A stretch of 64,000 nt of DNA from Sphingobium bisphenolivorans. GTDB lineage: Bacteria > Pseudomonadota > Alphaproteobacteria > Sphingomonadales > Sphingomonadaceae. The stretch lies in contig NZ_ASTG01000011.1 of the NCBI RefSeq assembly GCF_000412635.1, positions 62,001 to 126,000 on the forward strand, given 5' to 3'. Of this stretch, positions 1 through 8,935 are shown piece after piece. How positions within the stretch are numbered: the stretch's first letter is position 1; each line of letters starts with the position of its first letter. The notes below the pieces were generated by a model. That model searched no databases. It saw only the letters and a list, made by a program, of their open reading frames with translations, and had not been told where the DNA came from. Position numbers and translations under genes: made by a program.

Positions 1-1130
1 TCGACCGAGAAGAAGGCGGCCTGGCCGCGATGTCCTTCGCCTGCCACGCCGCGCCCGATGGTGGTGACGCCCTCCGCACCCAGAAGTGCGGCGACGCCCT
101 TCTCATAAGCGGCGTGAATGCCGGGGGTCAGCATGACCTGCGCCTGCGCGCCCGAAAGCGCCTCTGCCGCTGCGGCGACGAACTTGTCGAGGTCGGGCCC
201 GTCGAGCGCGATCACCAGACCCGGATTGGTGCAGAACTGCCCCGAACCCATGGTGAGCGATCCGACGAAGGCGGTGCCCAGCGCTTCCGCGCGCGCCGCG
301 AGCGCGCCCGGCAGGAGTACCACCGGGTTGATGCTCGACATTTCGGCATAGACGGGAATGGGCTCTGCCCGCTCCGCCGCGATCTTCATCAGCGCCGTGC
401 CGCCACCGCGCGAGCCGGTGAAGCCAACGGCCTTGATGCGGGGATCGGAGACGAGGGCGCCGCCCAGCGCATAATCATTGCCGGGCAGGTAGGAGAAGGC
501 GCCCTCGTGCAGGCCGCAGGCCTTGACCGCAGCCTGGATTGCCCGCGCCACGAGCTCGCCGGTGCCGGGATGCGCGGCGTGACCCTTTACCACGACGGGC
601 GAACCCGCCGCGAAAGCCGAAGCCGTATCGCCACCCGCGACCGAGAAGGCGAGGGGGAAGTTGGACGCGCCGAACACCGCCACGGGACCTACCGAATGAT
701 TGACGCGGCGAAGGTCCGCGCGCGGCAGCGGCTGCCGCTCCGGCAGGGCGCGATCGACGGTCGCATCCAGCCAGTCGCCGAGCCGCACATAGCTGGCGAA
801 CAGGCGGAGCTGTCCGACGGTGCGGCCGCGCTCGCCCTCCAAACGGGCGCGCGGCAGGCCGCTTTCCGCCATGGCGGTTTCGATCAGCAGGTCGCCGATA
901 CCCATGATCTGGTCTGCAACGGCTTCCATGAACCCGGCGCGTGCGTCGGGGCTGAGCGTCGAGAAGCTCTCGAACGCGGCTTCGGCGAGGGCGCAGGCCT
1001 CCGCCACATCGGCGGGCGTCGCGCTCGAAAAGGCGACTTCGCCCTTTGCGCCGGTCGACGGATCGACGGCGTGGAATGGTTCGCCGCCGCGACGCTCGCC
1101 TGCGCCGATCAGGATGGCTCCGTTAAACAT
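1..1130 (-). CDS. Aldehyde dehydrogenase, alpha-ketoglutaric semialdehyde (2,5-dioxovalerate) type; 3' end beyond window
   Basis: Reading leftward from an ATG at 1130 gives an open frame that runs off the window edge, so the C-terminus is missing. The translation begins [15 protein letters not shown] and shows the NAD(P)-aldehyde dehydrogenase fold: a [18 protein letters not shown] cofactor segment, a [10 protein letters not shown] loop, the general-base Glu in YAEMSSINP and the nucleophile Cys in [10 protein letters not shown]. The GQFCTNPG form is typical of the 2,5-dioxovalerate (alpha-ketoglutaric semialdehyde) dehydrogenase branch, which ends oxidative pentose and hexarate pathways by making 2-oxoglutarate. 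The XylD-type dehydratase 102 bases upstream on the same strand supports a Weimberg-like pathway. Substrate is inferred from family and context. Confidence 0.85.
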   Translation of the reverse strand, partial: MFNGAILIGAGERRGGEPFHAVDPSTGAKGEVAFSSATPADVAEACALAEAAFESFSTLSPDARAGFMEAVADQIMGIGDLLIETAMAESGLPRARLEGERGRTVGQLRLFASYVRLGDWLDATVDRALPERQPLPRADLRRVNHSVGPVAVFGASNFPLAFSVAGGDTASAFAAGSPVVVKGHAAHPGTGELVARAIQAAVKACGLHEGAFSYLPGNDYALGGALVSDPRIKAVGFTGSRGGGTALMKIAAERAEPIPVYAEMSSINPVVLLPGALAARAEALGTAFVGSLTMGSGQFCTNPGLVIALDGPDLDKFVAAAAEALSGAQAQVMLTPGIHAAYEKGVAALLGAEGVTTIGRGVAGEGHRGQAAFFSV

Positions 1131-1232
1131 GGCTGACTCCTCGAAAATCGGAAAATAGTCTGGCTAAAGGATGAAGCAGGAAAACGGCGTTGGCTTTCCG
1201 GCATCCCTCGATGCAAAGCGCGCAATGATCCC

Positions 1233-3035
1233 TTAGTGATTGTCGCGCGGCAGGCCCTTGGTCTGGGCGATCCGCTGATATTTCTCCGCGCCCTCCAAAA
1301 TGGCGCCGCTGTTCATCTGCCCGACGAGCGACCGCTGGATTTCCTGCCACGGGGTCTGCGAGGCGGGATATTGATAGCCGCCGTCGGCCTCCAAGCGGGT
1401 ACGGCGGGCGGCCAGTTCCTCATCGGAAATGAGCACGTTTACCTGCCCTTTGTTGAGATCCATGCGCACCCGGTCGCCGGACTGGAGCAGCGCGAGGCCG
1501 CCCATCGCCGCTGCTTCGGGCGAAGCGTTGAGGATCGATGGACTCCCCGACGTCCCCGACTGGCGGCCATCGCCGATGCAGGGGAGGGCGGACACGCCTT
1601 CCGTGATGAGGTAGACGGGTGGCCGCATGTTCACGACCTCCGCCGCGCCGGGATAGCCGATCGGCCCGGCGCCGCGCATGAACATCAGCGTGTCGGGCGT
1701 GATGCCGAGCGCCGGGTCATCGATGCGGTGATGATAATCTTCCGGTCCGTCGAACACGATCGCCGGCCCCTCAAAGGCATTGGGGTCGTTGGGGTTGGAC
1801 AGGTAACGCTGGCGGAACTCGTCGCTGATCACGCTGGTCTTCATGATCGCGGCGTCGAACAGATTGCCGGACAGGACGAGGAAGCCCGCCTCTTCCTTGA
1901 GCGGCTGACCGTAGGGGCGGATCACCTGCTCATCCTCGATCTCTACGCCCTTGCAGTTTTCGCCTATGGTCTTGCCGTTGACGGTGATCGCGCCTTCGCG
2001 GATCAGGCCCTGCTCGATCAGCTGCGACATCACAGCCGGCACGCCGCCCGCGCGGTAATAATCCTCGCCCAGATATTCGCCCGCCGGCTGAAGATTGACG
2101 AGCAGCGGCACCTTGTGCCCGACCGTCTCCCAATCGGTGAGCGGCAGATCGACGCCGATATGGCGCGCGATTGCGGCAAGGTGAATCGGCGCATTGGTCG
2201 ATCCGCCAATGGCGCTGTTGACGACGATGGCATTGTGGAACGCGTCGAGCGTCAGAATATCGGAGGGCTTAAGGTCCTCCGCCACCATCTCGACGATGCG
2301 CTTGCCCGTGCGATAGGCGGCTTCCTGCCGGTCGCGATAGGGGGCTGGGATCGCCGCCGAACCGGGCAGCATCATGCCGAGCGCTTCGGCAAGGCTGTTC
2401 ATGGTGGAGGCGGTGCCCATCGTGTTGCAATAGCCGGTCGAGGGGGCCGAGGACGCCACCAGCTTGATAAAGCCCTCGTCATCGATCTTGCCTGCCGCCA
2501 GCAGTTGGCGCGCATGCCAGACGATGGTGCCGGACCCCGTGCGCTGGCCCTTGAACCAGCCATTCAGCATCGGCCCCACCGACAGGGCAATGGCTGGAAT
2601 GTTGACGGTCGCCGCCGCCATCAGCAATGCGGGCGTGGTCTTGTCACAGCCCGTGGTCAGCACCACGCCGTCCAGCGGATAGCCGTACAGCGCCTCGACC
2701 AAGCCCAGATAGGTGAGGTTCCGATCGAGGCCGGCGGTCGGGCGCTTGCCCGTTTCCTGGATCGGGTGGACCGGAAATTCCAGCGCAATGCCGCCCATTT
2801 CCCTTATGCCCTCGCGGATGCGCTCAGCCAGGACGAGATGGTGGCGGTTGCAGGGAGAAAGGTCGCTGCCCGTCTGGGCGATGCCGATGATCGGCTTGCC
2901 GCTGCGCAGCTCCTCCAGGCTCAGGCCGAAGTTCAGATATCGTTCCAGATAAAGCGCCGTCATGTCGATATTGTCGGGGTTGTCGAACCAGGCGCGGCTG
3001 CGCAGCTTCGGCGTGGGCTTGGGCGAATCGCTCAT
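1233..3035 (-). CDS. xylD: IlvD/Edd-family sugar-acid dehydratase, XylD (xylonate/arabonate dehydratase) type
   Basis: A 600-residue protein of the IlvD/Edd family, which dehydrates sugar acids or dihydroxy-acids with an iron-sulfur cluster. Likely cluster ligands are Cys62 ([10 protein letters not shown]), Cys130 ([11 protein letters not shown]) and Cys203 ([13 protein letters not shown]). The opening [16 protein letters not shown] and the ending LPRDNH closely resemble, from memory, Caulobacter xylonate dehydratase rather than IlvD or Edd. It is followed on the same strand by a semialdehyde dehydrogenase, so it probably makes a 2-keto-3-deoxy-pentonate feeding that enzyme. D-xylonate, L-arabonate or another sugar acid cannot be told apart from sequence alone. 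The symbol denotes family resemblance. Confidence 0.85.
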   Translation of the reverse strand: MSDSPKPTPKLRSRAWFDNPDNIDMTALYLERYLNFGLSLEELRSGKPIIGIAQTGSDLSPCNRHHLVLAERIREGIREMGGIALEFPVHPIQETGKRPTAGLDRNLTYLGLVEALYGYPLDGVVLTTGCDKTTPALLMAAATVNIPAIALSVGPMLNGWFKGQRTGSGTIVWHARQLLAAGKIDDEGFIKLVASSAPSTGYCNTMGTASTMNSLAEALGMMLPGSAAIPAPYRDRQEAAYRTGKRIVEMVAEDLKPSDILTLDAFHNAIVVNSAIGGSTNAPIHLAAIARHIGVDLPLTDWETVGHKVPLLVNLQPAGEYLGEDYYRAGGVPAVMSQLIEQGLIREGAITVNGKTIGENCKGVEIEDEQVIRPYGQPLKEEAGFLVLSGNLFDAAIMKTSVISDEFRQRYLSNPNDPNAFEGPAIVFDGPEDYHHRIDDPALGITPDTLMFMRGAGPIGYPGAAEVVNMRPPVYLITEGVSALPCIGDGRQSGTSGSPSILNASPEAAAMGGLALLQSGDRVRMDLNKGQVNVLISDEELAARRTRLEADGGYQYPASQTPWQEIQRSLVGQMNSGAILEGAEKYQRIAQTKGLPRDNH

Positions 3036-3311
3036 CTAAAAGGCATCCTGACGGTGAAAGTGCATATTGAAGACGGGGCGCATAGGTCCGTTCGGAAGCG
3101 CGATATACTCATACAAATGTAAATTCAAGCTGCGGCGAACGCGTGCGTGCAAAAATCATGCGTGACCACCCGCTGTGAGGCACCAACGCGCTAAACGACG
3201 GGGATGATCCTTCGCTCGCGACTAGGGAGAGTGAACGCTGGGAATGGGGCAGGAGGTGGACCGAACGATCGGAGGCCTGAACCGAGTCAGCGGCCTTACG
3301 GCTCTACGGCT
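3036..3311. other. Non-coding gap holding the promoter region of the dehydratase operon
   Basis: These 276 bases lie upstream of the leftward dehydratase and downstream of the leftward L,D-transpeptidase. I see no convincing gene. The only symmetric element is a short palindrome TACAAATGTA at 3112-3121, about 80 bases before the dehydratase start, which could be a repressor half-site pair but is too short to assign. Confidence 0.4.
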
Positions 3312-3965
3312 TCACCGCCGCATCAACCGCATGCGAAAGATAGCGGGGTCGACCTCCAGCATCGGCACAGCCGGTGTTGCGGTCGCCTCTGCGAGGGCAA
3401 CGGGCGGCTTTGCATCCGGCGTAAAGGTGACGATGGCGCTTCCGGGGTCGCCCACCACCAGCGCATCGACCAGCAGCGTCGGACTGAGTTGATCCGAGGT
3501 CACGCTAACCAGCGTACCGATTTGGGTAAGGCCGAACAGCTTGCGCGCGAAGGCGTGGGGCAGGCGGATGCAGCCATGGCTGGCGGGATAGCCGGGATTA
3601 TGTCCCGCATGCAGGGCGATGCCGTCCCATGTCAGCCTCTGCATGAAGGGCATGGGCGCGTTGCTGTAGAGGTTGGACCGATGCCACTCGCGCTTTTGCA
3701 GGACGGCGAACTCGCCCGTTGGTGTGCGATGTCCCGTCATGCCGGTCGATATGCTGGCCAGGCCGATCAGCCGATCGCCGCTATAGACGTGCACCATCTG
3801 CTTTTCGATGCTGATGATGAGGTATATCGGCCCCTCGACCTGGCCTTCGTCCAGCCAGCGATAACTGCCTGACGCGAGCTGACTGCCAGTGTCCGCCAGA
3901 GCGGGCGGTGCCAGCCCCAGCAGGAGGACGAAGAGGAGCGTGGCAAAGGCCCGGGCAAAGGACAT
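3312..3965 (-). CDS. L,D-transpeptidase (YkuD domain), exported
   Basis: A 217-residue protein with an N-terminal signal peptide (MSFARAFATLLFVLLLGLAP, Ala-rich cleavage region near residue 24) followed by a YkuD domain. The catalytic signature is visible: an upstream His in ALHAGH (about residue 119) and SHGCIRLP with nucleophile Cys132. Such enzymes form 3-3 peptidoglycan cross-links or attach proteins to peptidoglycan in the periplasm. The start at 3965 is preferred over an ATG at 3983 because it opens directly with the signal sequence and has AAGGA just upstream. The C-terminal 60 residues are Ala/Pro-rich. Single gene, in no clear operon. Confidence 0.85.
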   Translation of the reverse strand: MSFARAFATLLFVLLLGLAPPALADTGSQLASGSYRWLDEGQVEGPIYLIISIEKQMVHVYSGDRLIGLASISTGMTGHRTPTGEFAVLQKREWHRSNLYSNAPMPFMQRLTWDGIALHAGHNPGYPASHGCIRLPHAFARKLFGLTQIGTLVSVTSDQLSPTLLVDALVVGDPGSAIVTFTPDAKPPVALAEATATPAVPMLEVDPAIFRMRLMRR

Positions 3966-4052
3966 ACATCCTTTCTTAACCATAAGTAGCGCCAGCGCCA
4001 GCCCCGCTATATCCCACCGTTCCCGCGACGAGACAGTCTGTCGACCTGGTCT

Positions 4053-4652
4053 TTACAGCAGGCTGAGCTGCGCAACGGGCGCAAAGCTTCGGCGGTGGAG
4101 CGGCGTGGCGCCATGTTCGCGCAGCGCCGCCAGATGCTGCGGGCTGCCATAGCCCTTGTTGCTTTCCCAGCCATAATGGGGATGCGTCTGTGCCGCTTCC
4201 ACCATCATCCGGTCGCGCGCCTCTTTCGCCAGGATCGAGGCTGCGGCGATGGAAAGGCATTTGGCGTCGCCCTCGACCACGGCGGTCGACGCCCATCGCC
4301 ATTGCGGGCAGCGGTTACCATCGACCAGCACATGGCCGCAATCATGGGCCAGCGCTTCGACCGCGCGTGTCATCGCCAGCATCGTCGCCCAGAGGATGTT
4401 GATGCTGTCTATCTCCTCGACGGAAGCGACGCCCAGCCCCCAGCACAGTGCACGCGCCTTTATCTCGCCCTCCAGCATGGCGCGGCGGGCGGCGGTCAGC
4501 TGCTTGCTGTCGTTGAGGCCATCGGGGCAATCGTCCTGACGCAGGATCACCGCGGCGGCGACCACAGGTCCGGCGAGCGGCCCGCGCCCGGCTTCATCGA
4601 CGCCTGCGACAAGTGCAGGGTGATGGCGCAGCTCATAGACGAAATCAGGCAT
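4053..4652 (-). CDS. rnhB: Ribonuclease HII
   Basis: A 199-residue enzyme that cuts the RNA strand of RNA-DNA hybrids and starts removal of ribonucleotides misincorporated in DNA. It has the RNase HII signature [13 protein letters not shown] near residues 17-29 with the catalytic Asp-Glu pair, a further Asp in [10 protein letters not shown], and the conserved [14 protein letters not shown] helix. The frame is open further upstream, but [12 protein letters not shown] at 4652 matches the usual family length and overlaps the 3' end of thiD by 8 bases, which suggests coupled translation. Last gene of the leftward glmM-DUF1272-thiD-rnhB operon. Confidence 0.93.
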   Translation of the reverse strand: MPDFVYELRHHPALVAGVDEAGRGPLAGPVVAAAVILRQDDCPDGLNDSKQLTAARRAMLEGEIKARALCWGLGVASVEEIDSINILWATMLAMTRAVEALAHDCGHVLVDGNRCPQWRWASTAVVEGDAKCLSIAAASILAKEARDRMMVEAAQTHPHYGWESNKGYGSPQHLAALREHGATPLHRRSFAPVAQLSLL

Positions 4653-5406
4653 GAAGGTGAAATCCGAACGGCGACCCCATGGGGCCATGTCCTTGGCCGA
4701 GGCCCGGCGCGGAGGCCAGCGCCTCGCGGACATATTTGCGACCCCGTTCGATGGCGTCAATCAGGTCCCAGCCCTGGCCGAGGCCAGTCGCGATCGCACT
4801 CGCCAGGGTGCAGCCGGTGCCATGGGTGTGCTGCGTGTCGAGCCGCGCATTGCTCCACGCCTTGCGAACGCCCCGCGGGCCGATCAGCCGGTCGGTGAGC
4901 ATTGGGCCGTCACCGTGCCCGCCCTTCGCCAGCACATGGGTGCCGAAGCGCATAGCGATTTCCTCGCCGCCCAAGGCTTCCAGTTCGGGAATGTTGGGCG
5001 TCACCAACGTTGCCAGCGCCATTAGTTGCTCAAAGGCTGCGATCGTGGCGGCGTCCGCCAGAACGGAACCGCTGGTGGCGACCATGACCGGATCGAACAG
5101 GATCGGCACATTATCCAGTGCCCCCAGCCGCTCCGCCACGGCAGCGGCCGTTTCCGCCGATCCGATCATGCCGATCTTCACCGCATCGACCCCGATGTCG
5201 CTGATGACGCTTTCCATCTGCTGGAGCACCATCTCGGCCGGAACGGCGTGCACGCCCTGCACGCCCAGCGTGTTCTGCGCGGTGATCGCGGTGACAGCGG
5301 TCATGGCATGGCCGCCGAGCAGCGTCACCGTTCGGATATCCGCCTGAATACCCGCGCCGCCGCCGCTGTCGGACCCCGCTATCACGAGGATGCGTGCCGG
5401 TTTCAT
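4645..5406 (-). CDS. thiD: Hydroxymethylpyrimidine/phosphomethylpyrimidine kinase
   Basis: A 253-residue ribokinase-family kinase that phosphorylates HMP and then HMP-phosphate to supply the pyrimidine half of thiamine pyrophosphate. Motifs seen: [14 protein letters not shown] near the N-terminus, [12 protein letters not shown] in the middle and [15 protein letters not shown], the anion-hole/catalytic segment, towards the end. The start at 5406 ([11 protein letters not shown]) forms an ATGA overlap with the preceding DUF1272 gene, so the two are translationally coupled. No thiamine riboswitch is expected here because the gene is internal to the glmM operon. Confidence 0.93.
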   Translation of the reverse strand: MKPARILVIAGSDSGGGAGIQADIRTVTLLGGHAMTAVTAITAQNTLGVQGVHAVPAEMVLQQMESVISDIGVDAVKIGMIGSAETAAAVAERLGALDNVPILFDPVMVATSGSVLADAATIAAFEQLMALATLVTPNIPELEALGGEEIAMRFGTHVLAKGGHGDGPMLTDRLIGPRGVRKAWSNARLDTQHTHGTGCTLASAIATGLGQGWDLIDAIERGRKYVREALASAPGLGQGHGPMGSPFGFHLHA

Positions 5407-5627
5407 GCCTTGAAGTGCCGCTCCGCCGAGGCGGGATGCCGCTTCAGCGCCTCGCCGGTGCGCGTCGGCCGGTCCATCAACTCGCCGCCGCAATTGGGGC
5501 AGCGATCGTCCAGCGCTTCGGCGCAGGGCGCGCACCAGGTGCATTCGAAAGAGCAGATGAACGCCCCTGGTTCATCGGCCGGTAGATCGGCTCCGCAGCG
5601 CTCGCAATCCGGGCGCATCTCCAGCAT
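5403..5627 (-). CDS. Small Cys-rich zinc-ribbon protein, DUF1272 family
   Basis: A 74-residue protein with eight cysteines (8, 11, 25, 29, 32, 35, 43 and 46) arranged as CxxC pairs, as in MRPDCERCGADL and CAPCAEALDDRCPNCGGEL. This pattern fits two structural zinc sites and the DUF1272 family. Its function is unknown. It overlaps glmM by one base (TGATG) and thiD by four (ATGA), so it is embedded in the operon and probably made in step with both neighbours. No signal peptide or membrane segment; cytoplasmic. Confidence 0.8.
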   Translation of the reverse strand: MLEMRPDCERCGADLPADEPGAFICSFECTWCAPCAEALDDRCPNCGGELMDRPTRTGEALKRHPASAERHFKA

Positions 5628-6967
5628 CAGGCGGCTGCTCTCGCCACGGCGTCGCAGATGCGTTCGACCACGTCCCTGACCTGTTCTTCCCGATCGCCTT
5701 CGGCCATGACGCGAATGACCGGCTCCGTTCCCGACGGGCGAATGACCAGCCGGCCGCAGCCGTTCAGTTCCGCCTCGGCTTGCGCGATGACGCGCTGCAC
5801 CTCTTCATGCTCCAGCGGCTTGCCCCCGGAGAAACGGACATTCTTCAGCAGTTGCGGTACGGGATCGAACTGGCGGAGCACTTCGCTGGCTGGCTTGCCG
5901 GATCGCACCAGCGCGGCAAGGACCTGCAGCGCCGCCACGGTGCCGTCGCCAGTGGTCGCATAGTCGGACAAGATCATATGCCCCGACTGCTCGCCGCCGA
6001 CATTGAAGCCGCCCTCCCGCATCCGTTCCAGCACGTAGCGGTCGCCGACCTTGGTGCGTTCAAGGCCGATCCCCTGCGCTGAAAGCAGGCGTTCTAGCCC
6101 CAGATTCGACATGACCGTCGTGACTAGCCCGCCGCCCCGCAGCAGACCGTCGCGTGCGAAGTTCCTGGCGATCAGAGCCATGATCTGGTCGCCGTCGATG
6201 ATCTCGCCCTGCTCATCCACCACGATCAGGCGGTCCGCGTCGCCATCAAGCGCGATGCCGATATCGGCGCCCGCCGAGACGACCGTTTCCTGCAGCAATT
6301 GCGGCGCGGTCGAGCCGCATTGCTCGTTAATATTGATACCATTGGGCGTGACGCCGATCGCGACGACTTCCGCGCCCAGTTCCCAAAGGGCGGAGGGCGC
6401 AACCTGATAAGCCGCGCCATTGGCACAGTCGACGACGATCTTCAGTCCATCAAGCCGCAGGTCGGCAGGGAAGCTCGATTTCACGGCATGGATGTAGCGG
6501 CCGCGCGCGTCCTCGACCCGGCGGGCGCGGCCGATGTCTTGTGAGGCGGCGAGGGGAATATCCTGTTCCAGCATGGCTTCGATCTTCAGCTCATCCTCGT
6601 CGGACAGCTTATAGCCGTCCGGTCCGAACAGCTTGATGCCATTGTCGAAATAGGGATTGTGGCTGGCCGAGATCATGACGCCCAGATCCGCGCGCATCGA
6701 ATGCGCGAGCAGGGCGACGGCCGGCGTGGGGATCGGGCCGAACTGTACGACGTCCATGCCGACGGCGGTGAAGCCTGCCACCAAGGCATTTTCGACCATA
6801 TAGCCTGAGAGCCGCGTGTCCTTGCCGATGACGACTCGGTGGCGGTGATCGCCGCGCTGGAAGTGCTTGCCTGCGGCCATGCCGACCTTCATCGCCAGCT
6901 CGGCGGTCATCGGCCATTGGTTCGTCCGGCCACGGATGCCGTCAGTTCCGAAATATTTCCTGCTCAT
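5627..6967 (-). CDS. glmM: Phosphoglucosamine mutase
   Basis: A 446-residue alpha-D-phosphohexomutase converting glucosamine-6-phosphate to glucosamine-1-phosphate, the route to UDP-GlcNAc for peptidoglycan and lipopolysaccharide. Visible signatures are [13 protein letters not shown] at the N-terminus, the phosphoserine loop [13 protein letters not shown] (phospho-Ser at about residue 102), the metal-binding [10 protein letters not shown], the sugar-binding GGEQSGH and the C-terminal phosphate-binding [12 protein letters not shown]. Length is typical. First gene of a leftward four-gene operon; its promoter must lie between here and csbD. Confidence 0.96.
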   Translation of the reverse strand: MSRKYFGTDGIRGRTNQWPMTAELAMKVGMAAGKHFQRGDHRHRVVIGKDTRLSGYMVENALVAGFTAVGMDVVQFGPIPTPAVALLAHSMRADLGVMISASHNPYFDNGIKLFGPDGYKLSDEDELKIEAMLEQDIPLAASQDIGRARRVEDARGRYIHAVKSSFPADLRLDGLKIVVDCANGAAYQVAPSALWELGAEVVAIGVTPNGININEQCGSTAPQLLQETVVSAGADIGIALDGDADRLIVVDEQGEIIDGDQIMALIARNFARDGLLRGGGLVTTVMSNLGLERLLSAQGIGLERTKVGDRYVLERMREGGFNVGGEQSGHMILSDYATTGDGTVAALQVLAALVRSGKPASEVLRQFDPVPQLLKNVRFSGGKPLEHEEVQRVIAQAEAELNGCGRLVIRPSGTEPVIRVMAEGDREEQVRDVVERICDAVARAAA

Positions 6968-7091
6968 CGCTTGCCACCACTATGCGACCTGTTTGTCCTT
7001 CCCATAGCAAGCTTTGTTCGACTTTCCACCGGGCAGCGACATGGCGTCGCAAATCAACCGATTTGATGTGGGGAGACAGTGCGCAAGACAT

Positions 7092-7127
7092 GAGAAGGGC
7101 CCCGCTGTCACCGCGAGGCCCTTTCTC
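7092..7127. terminator. Hairpin downstream of csbD
   Basis: GAGAAGGGCC at 7092-7101 pairs with GGCCCTTTCTC at 7117-7127 with one bulged base, giving a GC-rich stem. It lies just past the csbD stop for leftward transcription. The run of T is imperfect on both strands (CTTTCTCTTT on plus), so this is a plausible but unproven terminator. Confidence 0.45.
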
Positions 7128-7144
7128 TTTCCTAGAGTCGAGGT

Positions 7145-7327
7145 TCAGATGTCGTCGCCCAAAGCGCCCTTGATCGAACCCTTGATATTCTGCGCGGTGC
7201 CCTTGGCCTTCTGCGCCTTGCCTTCAGCCTCGAGATCAGGATCAGCCTGATTGCGGCCTACCGATTCCTTCACCGAACCGGCCGCCTTGTTGGCGGCGGC
7301 CTTCGCTTTGTCGGTCAGTTCGCCCAT
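7145..7327 (-). CDS. CsbD-family stress protein
   Basis: A 60-residue, very hydrophilic Lys/Ala/Gly-rich protein (MGELTDKAKAAANKAAGSVK and onward). The repeated KAKxxxxxxKG heptad-like pattern and length match the CsbD family. CsbD proteins are commonly induced by general stress in bacteria; their biochemical role is unknown. Monocistronic, with an EcfG-like promoter candidate 34 bases upstream of the start (separate entry). Probably cytoplasmic and largely disordered or helical. Confidence 0.85.
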   Translation of the reverse strand: MGELTDKAKAAANKAAGSVKESVGRNQADPDLEAEGKAQKAKGTAQNIKGSIKGALGDDI

Positions 7328-7360
7328 AAATCGTCTCCTGTCGTTTGCAGTTGCGAGATC

Positions 7361-7385
7361 AACGGGCGGTGAAGAAGAAGGTTGC
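7361..7385 (-). promoter_or_regulatory. Candidate EcfG-type promoter of csbD (one mismatch)
   Basis: Read on the minus strand this is GCAAC, 16 bases, then CGTT; the alphaproteobacterial general-stress sigma factor EcfG prefers GGAAC-N16/17-CGTT. One base in the -35 box differs. The -10 box ends 34 bases before the csbD start. CsbD genes are known general-stress targets in this class, which makes the match more believable than chance alone. Confidence 0.35.
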
Positions 7386-7412
7386 TACCGGTACGCGACC
7401 GCAACGGCCGGG

Positions 7413-7443
7413 CAAAAAGAAAGGGCCGGAAAACCGGCCCTTC
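7413..7443 (-). terminator. Rho-independent terminator of rplM-rpsI
   Basis: A perfect stem AAGGGCCGG / CCGGCCCTT with an AAAA loop lies at about 7421-7442. On the minus strand it is followed by TTCTTTTT, the expected U-tract for the leftward ribosomal-protein operon ending at 7466. Confidence 0.8.
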
Positions 7444-7465
7444 CCAGATTTCGTTGTCGAGCGGA

Positions 7466-8002
7466 TCAGCGCTTCGAGAACTGGAAGCTGCGGCGAGCCT
7501 TGGCGCGGCCGTACTTCTTACGCTCGACGGTGCGGCTGTCGCGGGTCAGGAACCCTTCGGCCTTGACCGCGCTCCGCAGCGCCGGCTCATACTTGCTGAG
7601 CGCCTGGGCGATGCCGTGCTTGACCGCGCCGGCCTGACCGGAGAGGCCGCCGCCCTTGACGGTGGCGATCACGTCATACTGACCTTCGCGCTCGGTGACG
7701 CCGAACGGCTGGTTGATGACGAGACGCAGCGTAGGACGAGCGAAATAGACTTCCTGATCGCGGCCGTTGACCGTGATCTTGCCGGTGCCGGGCTTCACCC
7801 AGACGCGGGCGACGGCGTCCTTGCGACGGCCGGTCGCATAGGCGCGGCCGAGGCTGTCGATTTCCTGCTGGCGGAGCGGAGCGGAGGGCTGAACGGGAGC
7901 GATCGGCGCATCGGCAGCCGAAGCGTCGACAGCAGCAGCCGGAGCCGGAGCGTTGGCGGTCAGCGACGCGAGGTCGGACAGGGACTGGCGGTTATCGGAC
8001 AT
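7466..8002 (-). CDS. rpsI: 30S ribosomal protein S9 with N-terminal extension
   Basis: The last ~130 residues are canonical S9: [15 protein letters not shown], then [27 protein letters not shown] and the basic tail ending RRSFQFSKR, whose terminal Arg reaches the P-site tRNA. The first ~48 residues form an Ala/Pro-rich extension absent from the E. coli protein. It overlaps rplM by one base (TAATG), the usual coupled L13-S9 pair, and is followed by a strong terminator. Confidence 0.95.
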   Translation of the reverse strand: MSDNRQSLSDLASLTANAPAPAAAVDASAADAPIAPVQPSAPLRQQEIDSLGRAYATGRRKDAVARVWVKPGTGKITVNGRDQEVYFARPTLRLVINQPFGVTEREGQYDVIATVKGGGLSGQAGAVKHGIAQALSKYEPALRSAVKAEGFLTRDSRTVERKKYGRAKARRSFQFSKR

Positions 8003-8481
8003 TATGCACCCACCTTGTTCTTGCGGTTGCGCGACGCGAAGTCGAGCACTTCGGGGTTCTGCGCTTCGTGCGGATGCTGCGCGCCGGCGAAGATGCGCAG
8101 GTTGCGCATCTGCTGACGGCCGAGCGGACCGCGCGGGATCATGCGCTCAACGGCCTTTTCCAGGACGCGCTCGGGAAAACGGCCTTCCAGGATCTTGGCG
8201 GGCGTGGTTTCCTTGATGCCGCCGGCGTAGCCGGTGTGCTTGTAGTAAACCTTGTCGGTCAGCTTGCGGCCAGTGAACTTCACCTTCTCCGCGTTGATGA
8301 TGATGACATTGTCACCGCAATCGACGTGGGGGGTGAAGGACGGCTTGTGCTTGCCGCGCAGGATGTTTGCGACGGTCGAAGCGAGGCGACCGACGACGAG
8401 GCCTTCGGCGTCGATCAGGACCCACTTCTTTTCGACCGTTGCCGGGGTTGCCGGCTTTGTGGTCTTCATCAGCGCCTTCAT
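8002..8481 (-). CDS. rplM: 50S ribosomal protein L13
   Basis: A 159-residue large-subunit protein that binds 23S rRNA early in assembly. Recognised by [16 protein letters not shown] near the start, [34 protein letters not shown] and the conserved [16 protein letters not shown]. The start could instead be the internal Met5 (8469), as the first Mets are close together. First gene of the rplM-rpsI operon. Confidence 0.95.
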   Translation of the reverse strand: MKALMKTTKPATPATVEKKWVLIDAEGLVVGRLASTVANILRGKHKPSFTPHVDCGDNVIIINAEKVKFTGRKLTDKVYYKHTGYAGGIKETTPAKILEGRFPERVLEKAVERMIPRGPLGRQQMRNLRIFAGAQHPHEAQNPEVLDFASRNRKNKVGA

Positions 8482-8614
8482 GGTGCCAATACTCCAAGAA
8501 TGAATTGGTGAACTGGAGCCCGTTTCCGGATTCCAGAAGATGGGCGCTAATGACCGGGGAGGGGCGGGAAGTCAAGAGATTCGGCGGGATTGCTGGCGGG
8601 TAAAATAATACCCG

Positions 8615-8935
8615 TCATTTTGCGAGCTGGTCTCCGACCCAGCGCGCGAAGGGTGGATGCGCGGCATCGACCGGGAGCGCGACGATCGCGGGCACGTCAT
8701 AATCGTGCAGCTCGCCCAGCCGCTCCATCAGCGCATCGCGGCGGGACGGTGTGGTCTTGAGCAGCACCGGAACCTCCGCGCTCTGTTCCAGCGCGCCGTT
8801 CCATTCGTAGATCGATGTCGCAGCGCCAAGAATGTTGGCGCAGGCGGCCAGCCGTTCCTCGACCAGCTGGCGCGCGATACGCTCGGCTACCTCAGCCGAG
8901 CCGAACAGTGTATAGACAAGCGCGACTCCGCTCAT
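8615..8935 (-). CDS. cutA: CutA-family divalent-cation tolerance protein
   Basis: A 106-residue trimeric-type CutA protein (MSGVALVYTLFGSAEVAERI, LVEERLAACANI, IYEWNGALEQSAEVPVLLKT, LHDYDVPAIVALPV). The frame extends far upstream inside ctaA, but the ATG at 8935 forms an ATGA overlap with the ctaA stop and gives the family's normal length. CutA proteins were linked to copper tolerance; their exact function is unclear. A second cytochrome-related role is only suggested by the ctaA context. Confidence 0.9.
   Translation of the reverse strand: MSGVALVYTLFGSAEVAERIARQLVEERLAACANILGAATSIYEWNGALEQSAEVPVLLKTTPSRRDALMERLGELHDYDVPAIVALPVDAAHPPFARWVGDQLAK

Noticed and set aside
8597..8614. Hairpin GCGGGTA/TACCCGT after cutA as a terminator
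   Set aside because: Short stem and no T-run on the minus strand.
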